Source: Phallus indusiatus
Taxonomy: Eukaryota > Basidiomycota > Agaricomycetes > Phallales > Phallaceae
Direction of reading: 5' to 3'
Assembly (NCBI GenBank): GCA_027605045.1
Contig: JAQFWX010000037.1
Coordinates: 310,001-374,000 of the forward strand
DNA: 64,000 nt
The notes beneath the pieces are model-generated. The model did no database searches, had not been told where the DNA came from, and saw only the letters and a list, made by a program, of their open reading frames with translations. Below are positions 10,859-20,480 of the stretch, in pieces (position 1 is the stretch's first letter; the number at the start of each line of letters is the position of its first letter). The translations under genes were made by a program, and so were the position numbers.

Positions 10859-11255
10859 TGTCAGGGTACGCTACCGCGTCCCCTCATTTTTCCTTATTTA
10901 TTATCATCGGTATATATCTATTTCTATCTTATTTATATTTCCCGTGCATTACCTCTACCATCCGTTTATTCTCTCCGTCCATATTTCACCTTCTCTACTC
11001 GCGCGCGTTGCGCGCTCGTACACGGCGTGATGCCCGTGACATCACGTCGCTTAGGCTCGGCTTGGGCACCTGGCACTTAGCTGTGCCAGGGCCGCACGCC
11101 GCGTCGTCGTTTTATGTATATAGTAGCTGTACCTAGAGTGAGGGTCCCTAAGCTTGTTCTCTTAGGATCCCCTCCCTCTAGGTGAGTAGTATAGTTACTT
11201 TCCAATATATTACTTAGGATCCCCTCCCTCTAGTGTGAGCTGAGTAGCCCTAACA
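10859..11255 (+). repeat. 3' LTR of the chromovirus
   Basis: 397 bp at a constant offset of 5822 from the 5' LTR, with no difference found on reading. It is followed by the right ATTTT target-site copy (11256-11260). Confidence 0.95.
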
Positions 11256-11260
11256 ATTTT

Positions 11261-11505
11261 CTGTTGAGTTGACTACTTCCGCCTCCATTCATATTTAGGG
11301 AGGCTATTTTGAGGGAGTTTCCAGTTCTTTTAGATTTTTTGTGTGGAATGCTCAAGTTCGGCATAGTCTCATTGATCAGAGAGTGGTTCGACATGGGGGG
11401 TAATACAGGAATATAGCTAGTGCTAGTGCGCAGAGTGGTCTGGGTTCTTAGTCTGGTGTATATTCTGTAGTCCAAAAATAGTTTCGAGAGGGCCGCTCCC
11501 GTCAC
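11261..11505 (-). pseudogene. LINE ORF2 N-terminus (start of endonuclease)
   Basis: This is the separated 5' end of ORF2. It has ALSKLFLDYRIY and then KIASLNMNGGG, the first catalytic motif of APE-type LINE endonucleases (Asn). The frame runs into the 3' LTR. Its true continuation is at 5031 on the other side of the chromovirus. The start codon is uncertain; the ATG at 11505 is the first seen. Confidence 0.8.
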
Positions 11506-11650
11506 CCGCGGGACAACTACCTTCCGCTGGGCGAGTTTAATGAGTCACTGGCGGGGCAACTACACCCGAAAGTCAGGTCTTTGGGATTCACTCCCGTCAC
11601 CGTCGATGTGACCAGTATCGGCGGTCGATTTTGGGTCACCACTGGGGCAG
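11506..11650 (-). other. LINE inter-ORF region, part 1
   Basis: Non-coding spacer between LINE ORF1 and ORF2. It carries a segment near 11596-11638 (GTCACCGTCGATGTGACCAG and following) that is repeated with changes at 12564-12606 on the other side of the solo LTR. Confidence 0.5.
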
Positions 11651-12516
11651 TGTCATGATCCGACTCATGACATCACTTCCGGTAACGTTACGTAATCCAT
11701 ATCCGATCATTTACCGTTTATCTCCGTAATCTTATCACGCTTACGTCACTCACGATATGACCTTCGCGTTCAGTCATCTCCATCAACCTCGCAACTGGAA
11801 TAGAGACTCACCCGTCTCTCTTAACTCCTGGAACACCCGCGGAAAGGCCTTTCTAGAATATTCCACGCACGTTCCGGTTATGAGATCATAGATGACGAAC
11901 GTAGGTCCATGTATGCACAGCTCTCACCCCTGCACACCTCATGTTCATCACATGAGACATCATACCCTGCATATATTGATGTAACTTACAAATCTCACGA
12001 CTTGTTTGTATTTCTCTAGTTCGGAATCTATTTCGAACTGAGCTAGAATTATTTATCTGACGTGTATATAAACCCTAGCATACACGTAGATAGTTCTTCA
12101 GACTTAATATCGAACGTAGTTCGATATCTCTATAAAACTCTCTTTTCTCTACTCTCTTCATCATTGAACGTCGAGATCGTTCCTCGAGACTTGCAGCGAC
12201 GGAAGCCATCCGTCGTTGCCGAGAGTTACATCTCAAAGCTTTCTTCATTATCGTTGAGCTTGATATCATTCAATACGAAATACAGCTCGCGACTCTCGAA
12301 GCTCGGAACGCACATATCCGTAACGTCCTTGACGAACTCGACGCTCGTGACGAACGTCAGGACAAATCCTAAAGAAGACTGTCGTGGCACAACCTCTTAT
12401 AGGTTGAGGCCAAGTCCTGGCTATCGTCAACCAACGGTGACGGTTAACAGTGTTATATTCAGCGACTAAAGTATATTATAGTATCTATAACCGTTCCCGG
12501 ATATCGGTACTTGACA
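11651..12516. mobile_element. Solo LTR, 866 bp, unrelated to the chromovirus
   Basis: It begins TGTCATGATCCGACTCATGA, ends GGTACTTGACA and is flanked by a perfect 5-bp duplication GGCAG (11646-11650 and 12517-12521). No internal coding region is present, so it is what remains after recombination between two LTRs. TATAAA near 12067 could be its promoter if the element read left to right. The superfamily cannot be told without internal sequence. Confidence 0.85.
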
Positions 12517-12521
12517 GGCAG

Positions 12522-13043
12522 ATACATATGCCTCAGCGATGAGGTCTATGAGATTTTTCTCGTCGCCGTTGATGCGACCACTATCAACGGCCTATTTTGA
12601 GTTAGGAAAAGGAGAGAAAGAGGAGGGGAAAGAGAAAAGAAATTATTTTTTTATTTTTATTTTTATTTTGTTTTTTATTTGCAGAGTTCTTACTCTTGTT
12701 TAATTTTATTTTTGTTGATGTTTTTGGTTTTTACGTTTTAATATTTTTTGTTTTTTGTATATTCAACTTCCATTACGGCCCTTCTGGAAGATGAGAGGTT
12801 CAGACTGTTGAGAGAAAGTTCGGTTTGTGCATCCGCATCCTTCGACGCGCAGTGTACTTAGATGCAGGTATGGTAAAAAGGGGGGGTTTAGTGGGGGTTT
12901 TTATTTGAATAAGTATTTAAAAATATAGCACCAATGGCGGTACTGTAGAAAGGAAGGGGACATAATAGTGTATATACCCAAGGATCTTTCTCGTCTACAG
13001 GGAGTGAGGTACAATGTTGTTGTGTGAAATGGCTAGCAGTGGT
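12522..13043 (-). other. LINE inter-ORF region, part 2
   Basis: Non-coding, with a very T-rich stretch at about 12643-12770 on the plus strand (A-rich in the LINE sense strand) and the second copy of the short repeat noted at 11596. No ORF of its own. An undetected further small insertion cannot be excluded. Confidence 0.5.
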
Positions 13044-14360
13044 TTATGGGAAGTGCCTTCCGCCACGAGGTGCGTCGCGGAACCTTGGGGGGGCTGGTTT
13101 GCTCAGGTCCTTCTCGATTTTCCTGAAGGGCTGATTTGCAGGCCATTCCGGAAGCGCTGCGAAGTCGCATTCTTCTTTAGGGTGGTCTCTTGCCTTGCAG
13201 ATGTCACAGACATAGTCTTTTCTCTTCAGACCCCGTCCAGCGGGGATGATGAATTCATGGCCTCTGAGGAAGTCTAGCCATTTCGCGTGATGTTCCGCAT
13301 CAATGAAGGGGGGGTCGATGTACAGACGGTGTAGGGTTTCAGTTTTCCCGTCTTTCCCAGGTACTTGCATGCTGGCTACTTTGATTGAGTTGACTATTTC
13401 GGCGACTTTTAGCACAGGGTCAGACGTGTGCTTGCTTTTTTGTAGCGTGACGATTAGGTCCCGGGCGAATTTGAACCTAGGGTCACGGAGGTTGTCTTTT
13501 ATTTGACTGGCGATTTTCTCATCAGTGGGGCCGTGCTTTGTGACGGGGAAACCAGAGAGGGTAAAGGCATAGTTGGAGGGGGAGGGGTTTTCGGGAAAGA
13601 AAAAGAGGGTAAGGTCTTGTGTGGGCCAGCAGCGGACTGAGGTGAGAAGCGTAGCTTGAGTGGCTTCCAGTTTGGCAATGAGGAAAGGGAAAGCTGCGTT
13701 TGGGTGGTTGACTCTCGTGTTTCGTTTAACGGGGGTGTATACGTCTGTGTTTTTTTGTTCCCCGAGGAGCTCGGAAAGGAAATCTTCAATTTTGTCCAAT
13801 TGGTCTGTGAGGTCGTCTGACACGGTTGTATGGGGGATAAAACAGAGGACTCGGTGTCCATCGGCCAGTCTCCAAAGGTGAAGAGTTTCTTGCGCGATGT
13901 TCTCTACGAGGTTTCGTTCCGTGATTCCGTGTTGGACAGGCCAACCGCCGTCTGGGGGGGTCAAGAGCTTCTGCGCAAGAGGATCAGGGATCTCAGCCGG
14001 GGGCGAGGGCATTGGGGTTGATTCTTTCTCCGGAGGGGGGAAAGGGTGGGGATTTTTGGGAGGTGGTGTGAGAGCGGGAGCGATTGTCCTGTCAGCGCTA
14101 ATATCCATGTCGGATTCAGCGTCGTCACGGATATGTGTGGGAGAAGAAGGTGAGTCGTCTTCTATTGAGTCGTCGGGAGACGCCGGGTTGGGTGGGAAAG
14201 CACTTTTAATACGTTTCTCCTGTTGAATGATTTTGGAGGGTGATCTCTGTTCGATGTTTCTTTTAAGGGGAAGTGATGAGTATTTTAGGGATGGGTTTGG
14301 ATCTGGGAGACTGAAGATTTTCTCAGACGAGTTACTCATGGAAGAGACAGTGAAAGTCAA
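13044..14360 (-). CDS. LINE ORF1, Gag-like nucleic-acid-binding protein
   Basis: 438 residues, intact. The N-terminal third is rich in Ser, Pro and acidic residues and probably disordered. The C-terminal part has a CCHC knuckle CDICKARDHPKEEC near residue 390, followed by a basic, glycine-containing tail. LINE ORF1 proteins of this kind coat the element RNA and form the particle needed for retrotransposition. It is the first gene of the minus-strand LINE. The 5' UTR upstream is interrupted by the hAT-like element at 14463. It is the only LINE frame not broken, perhaps because it is short and G/C-rich. Confidence 0.8.
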   Translation of the reverse strand: MTFTVSSMSNSSEKIFSLPDPNPSLKYSSLPLKRNIEQRSPSKIIQQEKRIKSAFPPNPASPDDSIEDDSPSSPTHIRDDAESDMDISADRTIAPALTPPPKNPHPFPPPEKESTPMPSPPAEIPDPLAQKLLTPPDGGWPVQHGITERNLVENIAQETLHLWRLADGHRVLCFIPHTTVSDDLTDQLDKIEDFLSELLGEQKNTDVYTPVKRNTRVNHPNAAFPFLIAKLEATQATLLTSVRCWPTQDLTLFFFPENPSPSNYAFTLSGFPVTKHGPTDEKIASQIKDNLRDPRFKFARDLIVTLQKSKHTSDPVLKVAEIVNSIKVASMQVPGKDGKTETLHRLYIDPPFIDAEHHAKWLDFLRGHEFIIPAGRGLKRKDYVCDICKARDHPKEECDFAALPEWPANQPFRKIEKDLSKPAPPRFRDAPRGGRHFP

Positions 14361-14462
14361 ATCTTGGGGTACTGTATAGTTCTTATGTAATGTAAGGCCG
14401 TCGGTTTGTAGGTAGGGATTTGAGAACTCATTTTAGACGGGGTGCGGAAAGCTGGTATTTAT

Positions 14463-15050
14463 TAGTGTGGCCGCGGTTCGGTTTTCGGACCGAACCGAAC
14501 CGAACCGAACCGAAAAAAAGACCGAAATGAACCGATTTATCAGTTCGGTTCGGTTCGGTCTTTCAAACGGTTCGGTTCGCGGTTCGGAAATTTTTGAAAA
14601 ATTGCCGAACCGATAGGAACCATTTCGAACCGGTTCAGAAACCGAGTCACATATTGCTATATAACTGAGTCAAAATGGTGAATGTTGTCGTGATTTTTTT
14701 TTTATTTTGGCTCTAGAGAGCTCAAAAATTGCCCAAAATGGGAATAAAAAAAAATGTCATAAATATTTTTCGAATATCTATAAGATAAGTTGGGCGCTTA
14801 AATAGGCGCCCGTGTTACATAAGCAAAAAAAACTGTCCAAAATCATCTAAATTCGTTGAAATCTAGAAAATTTCGAGTATTATTGTGAACCGGTTCGAAC
14901 CACTGAACCGAACCAATAAAAACCGAACCGAACCGAACCAATGTAAAACGGTTCGGTTCAGCGAAATTTCCCGAACCGAACCATCGGTTCGGTTTTCGGT
15001 TCGGCAAAAAGTGTCAAAAAACTGGACCGAACCGAACCGCGGCCACACTA
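14463..15050. mobile_element. hAT-like non-autonomous transposon (MITE), 588 bp
   Basis: Ends are a 21-bp inverted repeat starting TAGTGTGGCCGCGG, flanked by a perfect 8-bp duplication GTATTTAT (14455-14462 and 15051-15058). Eight-bp duplications and TAG-type ends are typical of hAT elements. There is no transposase. Both arms carry tandem CGGTT/AACCG words, giving strong self-complementarity and probable binding sites for a transposase encoded elsewhere. The middle is A/T-rich. It is inserted in the LINE 5' UTR, so it is younger than the LINE. Confidence 0.9.
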
Positions 15051-15058
15051 GTATTTAT

Positions 15059-15359
15059 ACTCGACATTTTCTCATTGTGGATTTGTGTGGAGGTTTAGAA
15101 GGACTTTTAAAGGTATATTGGGTGGAGGGGGGTGTGCTTCTGGGCATGCCTCTGCGAGCATTTTGTGTAGTTTAGTTTAGTTTAGTTTTGGGGGGCAGTT
15201 TGTGTTTAACCTGGGTAAGACATATAAGAGTTACATGGGTGGCCATATAATACAGCTCAATGTCCTATTGTTCCCACTCTCTGTTCAAATGAACGGGATG
15301 TGTGTTCTTCGAGCCATGTTCACGGGTGGCCGGATCATGGTCGGAGTCAAGAGGCCCTC
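15059..15359 (-). other. LINE 5' UTR, distal part
   Basis: Non-coding sequence from the hAT-like element to the 5' end of the LINE. It includes three TTTAG repeats near 15171-15187. The LINE sense strand starts GGAGGGCCTC directly at the target-site copy, which supports a full-length 5' end. Confidence 0.6.
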
Positions 15360-15372
15360 CCCGTGTTATGCC
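15360..15372. repeat. Right target-site duplication of the LINE
   Basis: CCCGTGTTATGCC, identical to 77-89. It places the pre-insertion junction inside a DUF6533-like gene copy, just before its GCTTATTGATCTCTCGAGC exon. Confidence 0.85.
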
Positions 15373-15387
15373 TTAACATCTCGTTTA

Positions 15388-16982
15388 GGCTTATTGATCT
15401 CTCGAGCATACTCACTATGTCAAGGGAATAAGATTATAACTGGAGCTTTGGTCTTTTTATTTCTGGCGGGTCTCATCTTGAATATTTATCGTAAAGCTTC
15501 TCAGCAACCGGAACACACGATAATCTTTTAACTGACCATTTAGTTGATTCGGTGGATTCCAGCTGTGTTTCAAAGTCCGTAAAATATTCTTAAGCTATGT
15601 TGAATAATATTCAATTAACACTGACCCCTTTTTTTTCTAGTATCACCGGTGAGTATTAATCCAAATAGGGTTATATAGCACATCCTACTGTGGTGAAACT
15701 TCCAAGATTACGCAGAACTCTTGACCGCCGATATCTGTGTTTGTTTAACTGATCTGCTTGCCTTTTGCGTTTGCATTTGGAAGGTTTGGGGTACATGGAA
15801 GTTAAAGCGTGAGACTGGCATCCGAGGTTACAATGATCTTGTTTCGGTGTTGATTAGACAAAGTAAGTTTAAATCATGTATTGAGCGAATCTATTGCGAC
15901 GAGGAGTTATAGCTGTATCACGATTCGGGTGAGCGTTTGCCGTTCTAGGTCTATTAGCACACCATTTCTCAATACGGCCTCCAAAAAGCTTTGTGATTAC
16001 TTTTACAATCACTGCTACAGTTTTGGCTGAAACGGTAGTCCTTACACCTCATGTCTCTTGTACTGATCTTACTTTTTCTTTGCAGTTTGTAAGCACTGTT
16101 ACGGTACGCTAGCGCCTTGCCCTATTATTCGATTTCTTCGATTTCTTTCGATTTCATTTCACACTTCGATTTCCACCATTTCCCGTATTTTGTCATTTCC
16201 ACTATTTTCATCGTTTTCTCGATCTCTCGATCTTTCGATTTATTTCGATTTTTGTCTGTATCTCCTCGGATCCCATGGGGATCAGTCGGGCGCCTCATAT
16301 CCTGTACTTATATGCGATTTCCCTAGAGGGGGATACCTAAGCTTGTTCTCTTAGGTTTTCCCTCCTCTAGGTGAGTAGTTAGTCGTTGTCCCCCAATAGA
16401 TCTTAGGTTTTCCCTCCTCTAGGTGTGTGCCCTGAGTCGCCCTAACAAGCACACTCCAACAAATTATGGCTCTAGTGTTCTGAACCCAATTATTTTCATG
16501 GCGACTTCAGGCTCCATTCTTGACATCATCACCGATATATATCTTCATCCAACTACAACATGGGTATTTCCTATTCTCATTGTTATTCAGATGTCAATTT
16601 ATTCTTCTCTAGTTTTTCGGCCATGTTACTCGCCGATTTTGCTTTGGATCTTCGTCGACAAAATTCTGCAGCAATTCGTGCCGCGAACATAACATTACCG
16701 ACTCTCGAGATTACAAGCTTATTGAGCTATGTGCATGAATCTATTCTCGTGGAAATGGGTGATCATGAAAATGATCAAGTGAGGGAAGGAGACGGTGATG
16801 ACGATCCACCGACTGGCCCGGGATCTCAGGATGTCGAAATTCAACATGAAAAAAAAATCAACTTAGAAACAGTGCTCAGTTCTGGAAGAATGAGTGACGA
16901 AAAATTCGTCAAGGCTCTATCAGATTCATTTGTTGGCCTTTGTAATAATTTTGTCTCTTTTATATATGTCAGGAGCACTTGA
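15388..16982 (+). pseudogene. DUF6533-like membrane protein, broken copy A
   Basis: Three blocks match the better copy at 22709-24511: LLISRAYSLCQGNKIITGAL with IYRK (15388-15531), ICVCLTDLLAFCVCIWKVWGTWKLKR (in two parts, 15721-15870) and the last exon AMLLADFALDLRRQNSAA ... SYVHESILVEMGDHEN (about 16610-16982). The first block runs into a stop soon after IYRK. A solo LTR (16097-16447) separates the last two blocks. The 5' exons are missing here; because the LINE inserted at its left side, they may lie left of base 1. The family comprises fungal proteins with several transmembrane helices and unknown function. Confidence 0.75.
16097..16447 (+). mobile_element. Solo LTR related to the chromovirus, 351 bp
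   Basis: It begins TGTTACGGTACGCTAGCG and ends CTGAGTCGCCCTAACA, similar at both ends to the LTRs at 5037 and 10859. A perfect 5-bp duplication AGCAC flanks it (16092-16096 and 16448-16452). The sequence in between has diverged, but the loop CTTGTTCT and stem CCTAAG/CTTAGG (16335-16354) are preserved, with a TATAT about 30 bp upstream. Confidence 0.9.
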
Positions 16983-17381
16983 TACTATCATACAAAAAGA
17001 ATACACTAACGGCATTTTTGAGTAAGGGAAGGACTCAACTTGAAGAGAAGCGTTACACTAGGAACGTTCCTAACCCACACAATAATCCATCCTAAAGCTA
17101 AGCACAACACCCCAGTGATACCTACTAGTACTCCACTAGTACTCCTGAGTCCTGCTGTCCCAGTGCAACTCAGCTGTCTTCTCCATTTTGCCGCCATGAG
17201 AGGTTCTCAGAACGAAACCCTCCGCCAGACAGTCTCCCACATCAGGATTTGATGGTAAGCTTCCTTCGATTTACACCTCAAGGTGTGAAGGATATCATTT
17301 GATGTTGTCTCGAACGGTGTTGCGATCCGAAATGGACCGGATTGGACCCGACGTGGGCGGCAGATTGCGGTGATCAGTAAA
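16983..17381. other. Intergenic, nothing recognised
   Basis: About 400 bp between the last exon of copy A and the inverted-repeat element. No convincing ORF or RNA gene. The final AGTAAA (17376-17381) is the left target-site copy of that element. Confidence 0.5.
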
Positions 17382-19800
17382 TATGGTGTACGGATTGGCT
17401 CAGCTGATACCCGATGGTCCGGCTCAGGGTGAGTTGTCCTTCGGCATATTATCCCTGACGGATTTTTTTGAGATACTGACATTGTATCTTGGATAATTGC
17501 TTTTACAATTCCAATAATTCAAACAATGCCTGTATCATCATCATTTATGTACATTCAAGCTCGATTATTTTAACTACACATACATCGTTTGCTAAACTCG
17601 GACTACTTCACAATGACCTTCAACATGTATTCTCGGTATTTCAGGTCCCGCGATGCAATTCAAAGCAGCTTTAGTTGTGTCTTAAATAAAAGCTTGATTT
17701 TTATATTATAGGAAGTTCGACGTGCGAGAGCATAAGCTAAAACGAATGAAATCCAAATTTAATATGCAGAGTCTTGTCGTTCGAGCTCGGATAGTCGAGA
17801 ATGCTGAAGTTTGTTGATTTAATAATTATTTGTTGTTCGCGGCGAATGACGTTAAGCGAATAAATATAAAGTTTGATTAGAGACTTGAGACGAAGCAGAG
17901 TTTGGGGGCAGTAAGAGACGATATCCAAATATTACCGTGATAAAAAATATGGACTTAGGAATTTGTGACGTATGAGAGAAACGAAAAGCGAGAAAGAAAA
18001 TAAAAGTGCAGACAAGAAAAATATGCGAACACGATACGGAATCGGATTTACCAGTTCACTTCACAGTCATTGTGTCATTATTTTACAATCATTTTCGGAT
18101 AAATCAGGTTTAAGAAGAGTTACAAAAGAAAAGTTGAAACACTTACCAATAAGGCTGCCTCGGGTCACTAAAACTGACACCACTAAGTTCTGTGCAATAT
18201 GAATTTGAGTGAATAGCCGTTTCAAGTTGCTCACCAGACATTCACTATCCTCTTGCATCCTCATTTTCATTCTAGCTTGATATCTCTTTATAATTCTGCA
18301 TTCTACCTCTCCTCATTTTTTCTGCTTTTTGTCTCCAATTATAAATGTTCCATTTATCAACAGTCAGTGTAATGTAAGTACAAGCTACAGTCAGTAACTT
18401 GATGTTATAATCAGATAAAGTATTATACCTAATATTTAGTCAAAATACTTGTCCAAGAGTGCAGCTACTCCTGTACCAATTTTTCGGATATTCTCTTTAG
18501 TCCCATTCAATTTTGTTAATGCTTTTCTTTACAGATTGAAGTTCATTTACTATGTGTAGTTTATTTTTCAATTTGATGAGCAGTGAGATATGGTGCAGAC
18601 TGTAAAAGAAAAGTACTGAAATAAACAATAATTAGTTTAGCCTCAAGCCACTGAAATTGACAGAAACTAAATTGAGCATAGGATGAGACTGGATGAGACT
18701 GAGTCCCACTAGACACATACCCTCACCTCCACAGTTTCCTCACTGTTGTTTACTCCATTTCACTTAGTTTTACTCTTTGTTTCACAGTAAGTTATAAAAG
18801 CACCATTTTCTGCAGGCTTCACTATGTACAAAAGAGAAGTCTTCAGAAGTATCTTCATCTCTCCCTCTCTCATTTGTAGCCAGATCATGATGTTCTGCTT
18901 CAAAATAAGTGTTTCAGAACAACATTCTATTCTTTTCATAAGTAGATTACACATTTCTACTCTATTTTTCGACAAATATTATTTTTTTCCTCCGGCACAT
19001 GCCACACTTGATGGCTTGTTCCCTTCCTTCTTGAAACAATCATTTTATACACTGATACTATGAATCCACACGCATTTTAAAATCAACTACTTCTGTGCAG
19101 TCAAGTCATTTCTTCAATTCCTATGACATAGGCTGGATATCAGTAAGCGACGGTAACGGCCGATGGCATGTGACATAGTGACGTGTCGCGATGCTTTTGC
19201 GAAATTTTCTGCAGCCCACCACAAGTCCACCACCACTGCAGATGCACCCCAGCTGCAGCCCTAGCCTGATCCTGACCAATGTCTGTCTGGGACCAGCAAC
19301 ATTGGCAGGAAGCTGTACAACAGCTTCTAGGATAGAGAAACAGCAGGGTGGCACTGCCTGAAGGAGCAGCCAACAGTTGAACAGACACCCCCCACCCAGC
19401 CAACCCAGCCAACCCGGCCACCCTAGCCACCCCCATGACAGACACCCGGCGAAAACTGGCGCAAATAAGATCTGTATTAGGAATATGTAAACTAAGCCCT
19501 GTGTGAATAAAAAAAAAAATTTATCTGAATTTTTCTAAAAGGAAGTCCCCAGCCGCACTCGAACTACTGCTTCCCAAACAACAGCACATGTATGTAAGCT
19601 ACATCTAGCTAGGCTATTCTGTCCACATAACAAAAGTACCCTTTTAGATTATATCACCGTTTCGACAAAATTTGGCATTTTCAGATATTCCTTGAAATAT
19701 CTGCCGAAACTATCCTCACGGCGCGTCTGCCGATGTTCGCGTATGCATAGCCGGGCTACGCGAGTCATCGGGAATCAGCTGAGCCAATCCGTACACCATA
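17382..19800. mobile_element. 2.4-kb element with 35-bp terminal inverted repeats
   Basis: The ends TATGGTGTACGGATTGGC (17382 onwards) and its reverse complement (ending at 19800) pair over 35 bp with one mismatch. AGTAAA occurs directly outside both ends (17376-17381 and 19801-19806), a 6-bp duplication. No transposase or other long frame lies inside; the interior is A/T-rich, with a G/C-richer block at about 19190-19440. It is probably a large non-autonomous DNA transposon. A 6-bp duplication with this end does not let me name a superfamily. Confidence 0.75.
19508..19640 (-). ncRNA. Possible tRNA-derived SINE head
   Basis: On the minus strand TAGCCTAGCTAGATG resembles a tRNA A box. About 50 nt later AGTTCGAGTGC resembles a B box, and the segment ends in an A/T-rich tail. 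The putative T stem does not pair well, so this is not a functional tRNA. It lies inside the inverted-repeat element. Weakly supported. Confidence 0.25.
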
Positions 19801-19969
19801 AGTAAAGCTTTTCTTCATTTACAAATAAGACGCTTACCATGCATGAACCTGAAGGAATCAGCCGTTCAAGTTTCTAGGTCCATCCACCTGGCATCAAATT
19901 TGTGAAACGTCCTTCGATGACAATTGAGAAACTTCTAGGAGGCAAGGTTTAAGCGATTTTTCGAGAGAT

Positions 19970-20480
19970 ATGTAGTGGAGAGTGTCAAGGGTTGCCTGGC
20001 ATTCTCAACATCATCATCAGCATATCTCCTCATCGATCTCCAACATAGGTATTTTCAATTGTCATTATTTATTCAGATAACGATATATTCTGCTCCAGTT
20101 TGTCAGCCATTTTACTCGCCGATTTTGCTTTGGATCTTCGTCGACAAAAATCCGCGGCAATTCATGCAAATCTTACATTCAACAGTTTTATTATTCTGGC
20201 GCAACGGAAGGCAGCAAGCCTGAAGTTCAAAGGAAAAAGTTGATGTATATATTATATGAGTAACTATAATAACGAATCAGACAAATAAAAGGCGCACCTG
20301 AACCTGAAGTTCAAAGGATGAGCTACATATATCGATCTATTCTCAGAAAAATGGGTGATCACGAAAATAATCATGCAGGAAAAGAAGGCAACGGCGGTCG
20401 TCTGCCGAGGTCCGGTTGGAGTTAAGAATGTTGAAATTCGATGCGAATTAGTTTAGAATCAAGTTTAGGATCAACTCTGA
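19970..20480 (+). pseudogene. DUF6533-like membrane protein, remnant copy B
   Basis: Only the last-exon region is recognisable: DNA matching ILLADFALDLRRQ (about 20107-20160) and then MSYIYRSILRKMGDHENN (20320-20370), as in copies A and C. The two parts are separated by an insertion of about 84 bp flanked by a 16-bp direct repeat CCTGAAGTTCAAAGGA (20219-20234 and 20303-20318). No upstream exons were found, so it is a decayed fragment. Confidence 0.65.

Larger units (their letters stand above)
5037..11255 (+). mobile_element. Ty3/gypsy chromovirus LTR retrotransposon
   Basis: A 6219-bp element with two 397-bp LTRs (TG...CA ends) and a 5-bp TSD. The inside holds Gag with a CCHC knuckle, then protease, reverse transcriptase, RNase H, integrase and a chromodomain, the order of Ty3/gypsy chromoviruses. 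A polypurine tract lies just before the 3' LTR. The two LTRs look identical on reading, so the insertion should be very recent. Even so, the pol region needs three single-base frame changes (near 7370, 8405 and 9640). It is inserted in the endonuclease part of LINE ORF2. The primer-binding site does not resemble a tRNA 3' end and points to self-priming. Confidence 0.95.
90..15359 (-). mobile_element. Tad1-like LINE retrotransposon, split by three younger insertions
   Basis: This is a non-LTR retrotransposon on the minus strand. In transcription order it has a 5' UTR (15359-14361), ORF1 with a CCHC knuckle, ORF2 with APE-type endonuclease, reverse transcriptase, RNase H and a C-terminal Cys/His motif, then a 3' UTR and a 22-nt poly(A) tail (T run 90-111). 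The endonuclease-RT-RNase H order with a separate ORF1 matches fungal Tad1-type LINEs. A 13-bp TSD brackets it. The span is 15270 bp. Subtracting the chromovirus, the solo LTR and the hAT-like element, each with one TSD copy, leaves about 7579 bp, a normal full length. ORF2 contains several frameshifts, so the copy is dead even without the insertions. Confidence 0.9.
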
